Shown here in pieces: positions 1-6,607 of a stretch of DNA of 8,936 nucleotides. How positions within the stretch are numbered: position 1 is the first letter of the stretch; each line of letters opens with the position of its first letter. The notes beneath the pieces are model-generated. The model had not been told where the DNA came from. It did no database searches and saw only the letters and a program-made list of their open reading frames with translations. Origin of the DNA: an uncultured Collinsella sp. (GTDB lineage: Bacteria; Actinomycetota; Coriobacteriia; Coriobacteriales; Coriobacteriaceae); the NCBI GenBank assembly GCA_900554585.1, contig USHS01000038.1, positions 1-8,936 of the forward strand, written 5' to 3'. The position numbers were made by a program, and so were the translations under genes.

Positions 1-722
1 TCTGCAACGCGTTCCTTACCGCCGGCCTCGGGGGAGTCGTCTTTGTCAATCTGATCCTCGTCGATGCCCATTGACAGCGATTTCTCGCGCATCTTTTCGA
101 CGAGGGCGGGCTCACGGACAAAGATGCCGTAGACAACGGCTGACACGAGGATAAAGGCGGCCTGCAAGATAAAGAGCGGAAGATAATCAGGTTTGTCGGC
201 CTTGGGAACCATGACCGAGATGGCGACGAGCATAAGACCCGTTCCCGCATAGCCGACGATCTTTTCGATTGAGTCCGCCTTGGTTCGAAGTGGGCGAGGC
301 GTAATATCGGCCACAATGGCAACCGTCATGGTGCGGTAGGCGCATATTGCCAAAAGCGTGAGGATAATCGCGCCAATGAGCAGAGGTAGGCTGCCCATGT
401 TGTTGGCGATCGCGATGAGCGGGACGGAGAGCATTGCCACCGCGGAGCCGCCCAAGATAAAGGGCGTTCGACGCCCGAGTTTGCTTGCGCAGCGGTCCGA
501 GAGGATGCCAAAGAGCGGAAGCAGGAACAGGCCAAAGACATTATCGATGGCCATGATCGCGCCGGTGAGCGAGTTGGATAGGCCAAAGGTCCCTGTGAGC
601 ATCTTGGGAACGATGCCGTCGTAGACCTGCCAAAAGCTGATCATGCCCATAAAGGGTAGGGAGGCGAGGGCGACGGCCTTGGTGTCGAGCCGGGCCGCCC
701 GCTTAAGATTTGGTTGGGTCAT
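1..722 (-). CDS. MFS transporter (SLC45/GPH-like), N-terminal half, cut by the window edge
   Basis: This gene reads leftward from ATG at 722-720 and stays open to base 1, giving about 240 residues without a stop. It encodes about six hydrophobic segments (roughly residues 17-37, 52-73, 88-105, 106-123, 150-168 and 178-198), followed by an acidic hydrophilic stretch at about 205-238. That is the normal first half plus central cytoplasmic loop of a 12-helix MFS protein. The loop between helices 2 and 3 carries the MFS A-type motif, GILSDRCASKLGRR at 72-85. Its SDR..S+.GRR form resembles sucrose/SLC45 and GPH sugar-cation symporters. AGGAG at 734-730 lies 7 nt before the ATG. The gene follows the M20 peptidase by 51 nt on the same strand, so it probably imports the substrate of that operon. 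The actual substrate cannot be read from the sequence. Confidence 0.85.
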   Translation of the reverse strand, partial: MTQPNLKRAARLDTKAVALASLPFMGMISFWQVYDGIVPKMLTGTFGLSNSLTGAIMAIDNVFGLFLLPLFGILSDRCASKLGRRTPFILGGSAVAMLSVPLIAIANNMGSLPLLIGAIILTLLAICAYRTMTVAIVADITPRPLRTKADSIEKIVGYAGTGLMLVAISVMVPKADKPDYLPLFILQAAFILVSAVVYGIFVREPALVEKMREKSLSMGIDEDQIDKDDSPEAGGKERVA

Positions 723-773
723 GCTGGTTCTCCTGGTCGGTAAAAGCGGGGAGGGGTGCTATCGGCCCCCGTT

Positions 774-2195
774 CTACAGTTGTTCAAGGTTGGCGAGAAA
801 CGCCACATAGAATTCGATGCCGCGCTTGTAGACGTCGACGCCGATGCGTTCGTTGGCGGCATGGATGAGCTTGTGCGCCTCGCCCGAGTAGATAAAGCCG
901 CAGAAGCGGTAGACGCGATCGCAGATCTCGTTGAACTCGCGCGAGTCGGTACAGGAGTTCTGCACGTAGGGAGCAAAGCCGGCCTCGGGATAGACACCCG
1001 ACACGCAGCGATGGATGTAGTTGAAGGCGGCATCGTCTTCGTAAGGCGAGATGGGCGCGGGCTCGGTGTAGGGAATCGCCTCGTTGATTTCGACGGTGAC
1101 ATGGTCGGGGCTTATGCCCGAGGCGCGGCACTGCTGGGCGGCGAGCTTGCGGGCGCGCTCAACGGCATCGGCGATGGTCTCGAACGGAGCGATGCGCACG
1201 TTGAAGTTGGCGCGAGCAACTGGTGGCAGCACATTGTGCGCATTGGAGCCTTCGAGCTGCGTGAGCGCATAGGTTGTGCGCAGCATGGCCGAGGTCTCGG
1301 GGCTGGCGGCCATGATCTTGGTAACCGCGGGGCGCGTGAGCCACAGGTTGCCAAAGATTGCCTGATACGTCGCGCTGCTACGGGCACCCAACTCGGTCAG
1401 TGTGGCCTCGACGGCGGGCGTGAGCTGCGGCTTGCCGGGGTTGGCCGAGATAGTCTCGCATACACGGCAGAGAAGACGGCAGGCATCGTTTGCCGCAGGC
1501 GTAGAGGCATGGCCGCCGTCGGCGCGCGCCGTGACGGTAAGGTCGACGTGGCCTTTCTCGGACACGCCTACCATGGCAACGGGTTCGGTGACGCCGAGCG
1601 GGGCGTCGGTTGCCACGGCGCCACCCTCATCGAGCACCATGTAGGGATGGATGTTATGCTCGCGAAGCCACTGCACTGCACGGGTTGCAGTAGGTGCGGC
1701 GATTTCCTCGCCATCGCTCGAGAAGAACCAGACATCGCGCGGGGGAACGAAGCCCTGGGCAATCAAATGCTCGGCGGCCTCGAAGAAAGCCGAGACGATG
1801 CACTTGGTGTCGAGTGATCCGCGGGCCCAGATCTCGCCGTCGAAGATCTCGGCTCCAAAGGGATCGTGCTTCCAGTCTTGGCCCTCGACGGGCACGACGT
1901 CCTGATGCGCCATCATGACGATGGGGTCCAAGGCGGAATCGGCGCCAGGCCAACGCAGGAGCATGCCAAAGTCGTCGACGCGTGTGAGCTCGGCGACTTT
2001 AAAGAAATGCGGATAAAGTCGTTGAAGCGTGGGGATCCACTGGCTGAAGGGCTCATCGTCGCGCTCGGCGATGTTCTCACGCGAAACGGTGGGGATGCGC
2101 AGCAATTCGCAAAAGCGCTCGACGGCTGCCTCGTCTGCCTTGTAGGTGCCTGCATCAAGAGGCGCGCCCTGTGCGATCGATACCGATGCTCCCAT
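774..2195 (-). CDS. M20 family metallopeptidase (carboxypeptidase S/ArgE/DapE-like)
   Basis: A complete 473-residue protein with the layout of M20 di-zinc hydrolases, which cleave dipeptides or N-acyl amino acids in the cytoplasm. Metal and catalytic positions are visible in order: H97 and D99 in MMAHQDVVPV, bridging D129 in ARGSLDTK, the general base pair E163-E164 in SSDGEE, D189 in VLDEGG, and H445 in KLIHAANE. The lid/dimerisation domain is marked by GGHASTP (227-233) and NVLPP (321-325). TDSREF at 416-421 fits the carboxypeptidase S branch. There is no signal peptide. AAAGGAG at 2209-2203 lies 7 nt before the ATG and fixes the start. The gene is separated by 110 nt from the aconitase X small subunit upstream and by 51 nt from the MFS transporter downstream. 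All active-site residues are present, so it should be active. Exact specificity is unknown. Confidence 0.9.
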   Translation of the reverse strand: MGASVSIAQGAPLDAGTYKADEAAVERFCELLRIPTVSRENIAERDDEPFSQWIPTLQRLYPHFFKVAELTRVDDFGMLLRWPGADSALDPIVMMAHQDVVPVEGQDWKHDPFGAEIFDGEIWARGSLDTKCIVSAFFEAAEHLIAQGFVPPRDVWFFSSDGEEIAAPTATRAVQWLREHNIHPYMVLDEGGAVATDAPLGVTEPVAMVGVSEKGHVDLTVTARADGGHASTPAANDACRLLCRVCETISANPGKPQLTPAVEATLTELGARSSATYQAIFGNLWLTRPAVTKIMAASPETSAMLRTTYALTQLEGSNAHNVLPPVARANFNVRIAPFETIADAVERARKLAAQQCRASGISPDHVTVEINEAIPYTEPAPISPYEDDAAFNYIHRCVSGVYPEAGFAPYVQNSCTDSREFNEICDRVYRFCGFIYSGEAHKLIHAANERIGVDVYKRGIEFYVAFLANLEQL

Positions 2196-2305
2196 GGTGG
2201 GACTCCTTTCGTGTTGTATATCGAATACGTCAAGATTATCGCCCGCACCGCGCGTGGGAAATGGCGAAACACGTTGTTCATCTGCGGGCGGCGGGTCGGA
2301 TAGCC

Positions 2306-2749
2306 TTAGCCGACGATGACCGTGCCGTCTTCGGTCACGGTGATGGCGTCTCCCGTCGACACAGCATCGAGAAACTCATCGCCCAGGTTGTCAATGGTGG
2401 GCATGGGGGTGTCGGTCCATACACCCGAGAGGATCGCGCCAGCGGCGGCAAGGCTGTCAATGGGTTTGGAAAACAGCAGGCATGCGGGTTGGCGCCCCAT
2501 TTTGGTGGCGCAGAAGAGCACCATGCCGCCTGTGGTGGAGCCGATAGTCTGCGGAAGACACAAGGCACATCCCGCCAAAGGTTTGCCGTACAAGTCGGGA
2601 TTGTTTTGGTCGGAACACGTGGCCTTTTTGTCGCCAAACATCAGTGCCTTCTGAAACGATGCGAGTGTGTTGAGCCCTCCGTGAGAGACAAGTGCCTTGG
2701 CGTGGGCAGTTCCGGGGACAACGACGCGGCCGTGAAAGATTTTTTCCAT
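2306..2749 (-). CDS. Aconitase X small subunit (swivel domain, DUF126)
   Basis: A 147-residue protein matching the AcnX swivel domain, the second subunit of two-subunit aconitase X dehydratases. Known members are bacterial cis-3-hydroxy-L-proline dehydratase and archaeal phosphomevalonate dehydratase. The diagnostic region is LYGKPLAGCALCLPQTIGST (53-72): Y..P..G..L..P...GS, with S71 in the place of the conserved catalytic serine. It is followed by AAAGAILSGVWTDTP (101-115), the usual A.GAI..G.P segment. The start at 2749 is supported by AGGAAGG at 2765-2759, 9 nt upstream, which overlaps the stop codon of the large subunit. The two subunits are 14 nt apart and probably translationally coupled. 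The same frame stays open upstream to 3142, but that stretch overlaps the conserved large subunit and has no family match. The substrate cannot be assigned from sequence alone. Confidence 0.9.
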   Translation of the reverse strand: MEKIFHGRVVVPGTAHAKALVSHGGLNTLASFQKALMFGDKKATCSDQNNPDLYGKPLAGCALCLPQTIGSTTGGMVLFCATKMGRQPACLLFSKPIDSLAAAGAILSGVWTDTPMPTIDNLGDEFLDAVSTGDAITVTEDGTVIVG

Positions 2750-2763
2750 GAGGAGTCGCCTTC

Positions 2764-4041
2764 CTATTTGATTGGTTTTCCGGTGGTGACGTAGGCGAGC
2801 ACCTCGTCGTCGGTGTAGTAGCGCGATGCCGAGTATGTACGCAACTTGTTGGAGTTGGTGATGATGGACATGCTGCCGCACAGCGGGTTGTTGGTGTACA
2901 TAAGCGGGCAGATGCTCGAGACGACGGCGCCGGTAGTCGAGAGGCGCCTGTATGCCGCGGTCTTGCGGAAGGCGTCTGCCACGGATGGGGCGGCGGTCAG
3001 TACGGTGGGTACTTGTACGCGGCAGTTGCCGGAGGCGCTCAGCCCATCGCAGATGGCGTCTGCCCAATGGGCGAGTTGCGCAGACGAGAGGTGGGGACAG
3101 CCGATGAAGGCAAGCTTGGGGCGCGCGCCCGGGTTCTTCCACATAACGGGGTAGCTCGAGCGGATGCGTTCCAGCTCGGTGTCGTCAATGCGATAGATTC
3201 GGGCGTCTGGTGCTATGAGTTGTTCGCCTTGTTCGACGGCCTCGGGCGTGATGCCGTCCACGTGGTAGAGCCCGACAGCGCCGTTCGATGCGCTGGCGGC
3301 GCCCATGTCCTTAAGGTAGTCCTGCGTGCCGGGTGTGAGTTCGCGGCCAAGCCAGTGGTCGAGGCCTTTAATGTAAGGGACGTCTTCCATCACCTTCATG
3401 CCAATGGCGCTGCCAAGCACTTGCGCTTCGGGCTTGCGCTTACAATCGACTTCGATGATCCAGGTCGCCTTGCGGCCCTCATCGGTGAGCGGGCCGAATT
3501 CCGGGACAAAGCCGGCAATTGAGCCGAACATCTCGATGATGCCGGAGTTGCGATTGCAGCGAGCGCCCAGCACGGAGTTGGCAAAGACCACGGCGCTGCT
3601 TTCTGCCCAGCTTAGGATGTCGCCACGCCGAGGTCGATTGCCAACCTCGGGCTGGTAGCAGGTGCAGGTGAAAGCATCGTTGTCCAATAGGCCCATGCTG
3701 CGCAGCTGTGCCTCATAATCGTCTTGTTTGGAATACATAATCTTGAACAGCAGCTTTTGCAGCGGGTTGGCCGGGACGGCGGGGTCGAGGGGCCTCGGGT
3801 CGACCGAGAATGACTGACCGGACAGGGCACCGTCTTTTAGCAGCTCATCCATAAGGTCATAGACTGGACCGAGCATGGAGAGGCCAAAACTTGTGACAAG
3901 ATGACCGTTTGCGCCGGTCACGGGAACCATACGCTCGGCGCCAAAGCATTCGCCGTACATAACGAGGGTCTTGACCACTTTGGCCATGGCGGGGCCCTTG
4001 GCGCCGTCGAGCAGGGCTTGTTGTTGGGAGGTCAGGTTCAT
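2764..4041 (-). CDS. Aconitase X large catalytic subunit (DUF521)
   Basis: The catalytic subunit of an aconitase-superfamily dehydratase that removes water from a hydroxy acid, probably using an Fe-S cluster. The family signature SWAESSAVVFANSVLGARCN lies at 144-163, counting from the chosen start. Other conserved parts are MVPVTGANGH near the N-terminus, CTCYQPEVGN (126-135), FIGCPHLS (313-320) and SSICPLMYTNNPLCGS (375-390). These supply cysteines suited to cluster binding. The frame opens with ATG at 4053, but the only Shine-Dalgarno, AAAGGA at 4058-4053, overlaps that codon. The second ATG at 4041 gives MNLTSQQQALLDGAKG, the usual N-terminus of the family, and 425 residues. It follows the ene-reductase stop by 21 nt and precedes the small subunit by 14 nt. 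Whether it acts on cis-3-hydroxyproline or another hydroxy acid is not determined. Confidence 0.92.
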   Translation of the reverse strand: MNLTSQQQALLDGAKGPAMAKVVKTLVMYGECFGAERMVPVTGANGHLVTSFGLSMLGPVYDLMDELLKDGALSGQSFSVDPRPLDPAVPANPLQKLLFKIMYSKQDDYEAQLRSMGLLDNDAFTCTCYQPEVGNRPRRGDILSWAESSAVVFANSVLGARCNRNSGIIEMFGSIAGFVPEFGPLTDEGRKATWIIEVDCKRKPEAQVLGSAIGMKVMEDVPYIKGLDHWLGRELTPGTQDYLKDMGAASASNGAVGLYHVDGITPEAVEQGEQLIAPDARIYRIDDTELERIRSSYPVMWKNPGARPKLAFIGCPHLSSAQLAHWADAICDGLSASGNCRVQVPTVLTAAPSVADAFRKTAAYRRLSTTGAVVSSICPLMYTNNPLCGSMSIITNSNKLRTYSASRYYTDDEVLAYVTTGKPIK

Positions 4042-4052
4042 CTGTGAGCCCA

Positions 4053-4058
4053 TCCTTT
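4053..4058 (-). promoter_or_regulatory. Ribosome binding site deciding the AcnX large subunit start
   Basis: AAAGGA read leftward at 4058-4053. It overlaps the ATG at 4053, so that codon cannot use it. It sits 11 nt before the ATG at 4041, somewhat long but workable. This supports the shorter 425-residue protein. Confidence 0.6.
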
Positions 4059-4062
4059 CGTG

Positions 4063-6384
4063 TTAGATATTGGTGCCGAGTCGGTATGCCGCACGGACCG
4101 CTTCGAGCACACGACCGGGTGCAAACCCATCGCCGATGTTATGCAGCTCGTCTGCGGCATGCGTCTGCTGCAGTTTGTAGAACAGCGCGTCGTCGGGGTG
4201 TCCGCCGCAGGCAATGATTACCAGGTCGCAGGTTAGCTCGAGCGGCTTCCAGTCGTTGTCGATTTTGGGTGCAAGCGGGTTTTCGACGTTTTCGGGCAAG
4301 ACCGGTGACCACGAGACGTAGGGGTCGGGAACGTTTTTGTGGCAGTTGCGACTCAAGTGGAGACGCGCACACCTCGATGGGGCTCCAGACTCGCGTTTGC
4401 CGCCGACCTCTGCGCGCTCGACGCGTGTCATATTGAAGAGCCGCACATTGCGTCCCCTGAGCGTATGGAGTAGGTGGCCGCGATTTGCCGTGCAGGCGCC
4501 CTGCATCATGTGAGGCAGCATTTCAATTACGCTGACCTGTGGTATGCCGTGTTCGACGGTGAGCCATTGGGCAACCTCGCAGCCCACGGCTCCTCCGCCA
4601 ATGATGGCGACGGTTTTGGCGTTGCCAAGCAGCGCGGGTTGGCGCAGTAGCTGCGTTGCCTGCACGGCATGGCCCGATGCTGCAAGCTCCGTAAGGCCGG
4701 GGATGGGCGGTATCGCATTGGAAGTGCCTGTCGCGCACACGATTGCGTCGAAGCCTGCTTTTGCAAGATCTTCGGCGCGTGCTGCTCGTCCAAGTTCGAG
4801 TGTCAGGTTCCCGTTGGGTTTTTCTGCCTGCTCGCGCACCTGTCGAACAAGATATGATCGGTAGTTATCGAGGTCGAACTTGATCCGGGCGGCGCTGGCG
4901 GAGAGGAGTTTTCCTCCAAGTTCATCTTCGGCGTCGATGAGCTTTACGTCGTGGCCACGACGCGCGGCGATTAGCGCACAGACCATCCCAGCGGGTCCGG
5001 CTCCTATCACCGCTATGCGTTTGGGTTCTTTGGCGGGAGCGGGTATCTGGGGCATGAGGTATTCAAAGCTGCAGCGTGGATTGACGGCACACTGCGGATG
5101 GCCCCCTTCGACAAACTCGTTGAGGCATCCTTCCTGGCATCCGATGCAGGGGCGAATATCTGCCACGCGACCGGCGTACGCCTTGTTGGGCCACTCGGGA
5201 TCCGCAAGCAGCGGGCGTCCGAGCATGATCATATCGGCGTCGCCATTGCGAAGGGCGCGTTCGGCAATGTCGGGGTAGCCCAACTTACCCACCGCGACAA
5301 CGGGTATGGGAAGGCCGGCATTGGAGCGGATATTGTCGGCGGCAAAGCGCTCCCGAACGGCGCGCGCTACGGGAACGAAGCAGCCTGCGGGCATGCTCGC
5401 AGGCGGGTGGGGCATCCACCAGTTGTCATAGCAACCAAGGTCGACGTCAAAGATGTCTACTCCCGCCGCCACGAGCTCTTCCATATAACCCAGGGTCTGT
5501 TCGACTGTGCGGCCGCCGCGCATGCGTCCCAGATAGGTCGAATTCATGACCTGCTCGTCATAGGTTTCCTCGAGTGCAAGCGAAAGGTCGATGCGGTACA
5601 TGATGGGGTAGTCGGGCCCAACGCGGCGACGGATTTCTTTGACCATATCGAGGCCAAATTGACGCCAATCGGCATAACGTCCGAGCTTGCGATGGTTAAA
5701 GGCGGGGTTTCCGAGCTGCTCGATAAGATAACCCTCGTGCCCGTGCAAATAGACGCCATCGATGCCCATGGCATGAGCATCGGCCGCCGCTTGGCCGATA
5801 TTGTTTACGATACGGCGCAGCTTTTGATCCGAGAGGCGCATGCATGGAATGGCGGGGATGTAGTAGTTAGGCAAGAAACTCGCCGAGACCGGAAACTTTT
5901 TTTGCGTGATGAGGCATTGCGGGTTGCCCACGCGGCCGAGTCCGGCCGTAAGCTGGACAAAAATGCGCGATCCGAAGGCATGGACACCTTGGGCAAGGTC
6001 GCGCCAGCCTGCCATAACGGTTCGGCTTCGATCGATGCGCGGGAAATAGGTGAGCTTGTCCAGCTCGGTGACCGTGGTATCGATGCCGTGGCTTACCGGT
6101 ACGAGTCCTGTTGTGATGAGGCCGCAGCCGCCTTTGGCGCGGGCGAAAAAGTACTGCAGCATCATGTCGCTGGGACGACCAGTTTCCTCGCACATGTCGA
6201 TATTGCCCATCGGTGCCATGACAATGCGGTTTTTGACGGTGAGCTTGTTAATTTTGATGGGAGAGAAGAGCTTGTCAAAAGGATAGAGCTCTTGTGTCAT
6301 GCGGGACGATCCGCAACCGGAATTTTTGGCGGGCCAGCTGTCGAATGAGTCGACGAGTTGCTGCACCAGTACGTCTTTTCCCAA
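4063..6384 (-). CDS. FMN/FAD/4Fe-4S ene-reductase (old yellow enzyme / 2,4-dienoyl-CoA reductase / BaiH-like)
   Basis: A 773-residue flavoenzyme that probably reduces an activated C=C bond with NAD(P)H. Positions count from the TTG at 6384. An N-terminal TIM barrel (about 37-400) begins LFSPIKINKLTVKNRIVMAP and carries HGHEGYL (214-220), the OYE substrate/flavin region with the likely proton-donor tyrosine. Cysteines 413, 416, 420 and 432 form the CX2CX3CX11C 4Fe-4S motif of FadH and trimethylamine dehydrogenase. A Rossmann FAD fold starts at IAVIGAGPAG (457-466), and a second nucleotide fold at VAIIGGGAVG (592-601). The start is non-standard: TTG at 6384 has GAAAGGA 6 nt upstream and lies about 30 nt after the predicted transcription start. 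ATG at 6300 (MTQELYPFDK) is closer to the usual family start but lacks a good ribosome site. The gene leads the AcnX operon. It could instead be a bile-acid, steroid or enoate reductase. Confidence 0.88.
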   Translation of the reverse strand: MGKDVLVQQLVDSFDSWPAKNSGCGSSRMTQELYPFDKLFSPIKINKLTVKNRIVMAPMGNIDMCEETGRPSDMMLQYFFARAKGGCGLITTGLVPVSHGIDTTVTELDKLTYFPRIDRSRTVMAGWRDLAQGVHAFGSRIFVQLTAGLGRVGNPQCLITQKKFPVSASFLPNYYIPAIPCMRLSDQKLRRIVNNIGQAAADAHAMGIDGVYLHGHEGYLIEQLGNPAFNHRKLGRYADWRQFGLDMVKEIRRRVGPDYPIMYRIDLSLALEETYDEQVMNSTYLGRMRGGRTVEQTLGYMEELVAAGVDIFDVDLGCYDNWWMPHPPASMPAGCFVPVARAVRERFAADNIRSNAGLPIPVVAVGKLGYPDIAERALRNGDADMIMLGRPLLADPEWPNKAYAGRVADIRPCIGCQEGCLNEFVEGGHPQCAVNPRCSFEYLMPQIPAPAKEPKRIAVIGAGPAGMVCALIAARRGHDVKLIDAEDELGGKLLSASAARIKFDLDNYRSYLVRQVREQAEKPNGNLTLELGRAARAEDLAKAGFDAIVCATGTSNAIPPIPGLTELAASGHAVQATQLLRQPALLGNAKTVAIIGGGAVGCEVAQWLTVEHGIPQVSVIEMLPHMMQGACTANRGHLLHTLRGRNVRLFNMTRVERAEVGGKRESGAPSRCARLHLSRNCHKNVPDPYVSWSPVLPENVENPLAPKIDNDWKPLELTCDLVIIACGGHPDDALFYKLQQTHAADELHNIGDGFAPGRVLEAVRAAYRLGTNI

Positions 6385-6390
6385 TGAGGT

Positions 6391-6397
6391 TCCTTTC
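6391..6397 (-). promoter_or_regulatory. Ribosome binding site supporting a TTG start for the ene-reductase
   Basis: GAAAGGA read leftward at 6397-6391, 6 nt before TTG at 6384. The same GAAAGGA core precedes the AcnX large subunit and the M20 peptidase, so it looks like the genuine local ribosome site. The only other in-frame upstream start, TTG at 6417, lies beyond it. Confidence 0.6.
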
Positions 6398-6400
6398 AGA

Positions 6401-6450
6401 TGTTGACAAGGTAACAAAGCAGTTTACGTCTAAATGTTTAATAGTCAACA
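6401..6450. promoter_or_regulatory. Inverted repeat TGTTGAC-N36-GTCAACA around the operon promoter
   Basis: Perfect 7-bp arms at 6401-6407 and 6444-6450, 43 bp apart start to start, close to four helical turns. The right arm overlaps the minus-strand -35 box. The left arm contains a perfect plus-strand TTGACA (6403-6408). It may be a regulator-binding pair or simply two facing -35 boxes. Confidence 0.3.
6421..6448 (-). promoter_or_regulatory. Predicted promoter of the ene-reductase/AcnX operon
   Basis: On the minus strand, TTGACT (6448-6443) matches the -35 consensus at 5 of 6 positions. After 16 nt comes TAAACT (6426-6421), matching the -10 consensus at 4 of 6. Transcription would begin near 6414, leaving a leader of about 30 nt before the TTG start. 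The region is AT-rich compared with its surroundings. It is framed by a TGTTGAC/GTCAACA inverted repeat (6401-6407 and 6444-6450), which may be an operator. Confidence 0.5.
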
Positions 6451-6487
6451 ACAAAGGCATGAGTTCGGTGAAGGAAAAAAGGACTCA

Positions 6488-6523
6488 ATGAGTGCCAGAT
6501 GGCAAGCTGTGCTGCGACATTAG
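6488..6523 (+). CDS. Possible 11-codon leader ORF
   Basis: An ATG at 6488 follows the purine-rich AAAAAAGGA by 4 nt and opens MSARWQAVLRH, ending at TAG 6521-6523. The stop lies inside the left arm of the inverted repeat 6518-6536. Its position in the leader of the FxLYD gene would fit a translated leader whose ribosome controls folding downstream. There is no run of one codon, and an ORF this short can arise by chance. Confidence 0.2.
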   Translation: MSARWQAVLRH

Positions 6524-6536
6524 CTCCCAGCTAATG
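6518..6536. repeat. Inverted repeat CATTAGCT-CCC-AGCTAATG
   Basis: Perfect 8-bp arms around a 3-nt centre, 71 nt before the FxLYD gene. It could be a dimeric regulator site or an RNA hairpin. Only TTT (6539-6541) follows, so a classical terminator is unlikely. The half-site TTAGCT/AGCTAA recurs in the palindrome at 7503-7517. Confidence 0.45.
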
Positions 6537-6553
6537 AATTTGAGCTCGCTGCC

Positions 6554-6601
6554 TCCTACGATGTGCTGTGTGCCGGCACGGTAGCCGGATCGTAGGAAGG
6601 A
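6554..6601 (+). promoter_or_regulatory. Leader hairpin that would hide the FxLYD ribosome binding site
   Basis: TCCTACGAT (6554-6562) is the perfect 9-bp complement of ATCGTAGGA (6589-6597). A second stem, CCGGC/GCCGG (6573-6577 and 6584-6588), stacks directly on it with a 6-nt loop, leaving about 10 nt bulged on the 5' side. The right arm includes the first half of the Shine-Dalgarno AGGAAGGA (6594-6601) for the ATG at 6608. Folding would therefore block ribosome access, as in translational riboswitches, thermometers and protein-bound leaders. Nothing identifies a ligand. Confidence 0.45.
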
Positions 6602-6607
6602 TGCTTA

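Noticed and set aside
756..1817. Plus-strand frame of 353 codons opposite the M20 peptidase
   Set aside because: It is antisense to a gene with all M20 active-site motifs, has no ribosome site suited to it, and has no family resemblance.
2196..2305. Terminator or promoter in the 110-nt gap before the M20 gene
   Set aside because: On the minus strand there is a weak imperfect stem (CCCACGC/GTGCGGG) without a T-run, and an isolated GATAAT without a matching -35. Neither is strong enough to call.
2750..3142. Upstream extension of the AcnX small-subunit frame
   Set aside because: It overlaps the conserved large subunit in another frame and is Arg/His-rich without family similarity. ATG at 2749 has a proper ribosome site and matches the family start.
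4042..4053. ATG at 4053 as the AcnX large-subunit start
   Set aside because: The only ribosome site overlaps this codon, and the family N-terminus begins at the ATG at 4041.
5098..6348. Long plus-strand frame of 416 codons opposite the ene-reductase
   Set aside because: It is antisense to a clearly conserved flavoenzyme and shows no recognisable domain. GC-rich third positions in the true gene suppress stops on the opposite strand.
6385..6417. TTG at 6417 as the ene-reductase start
   Set aside because: It lies upstream of the predicted transcription start and of the GAAAGGA site, and the added residues have no family counterpart.
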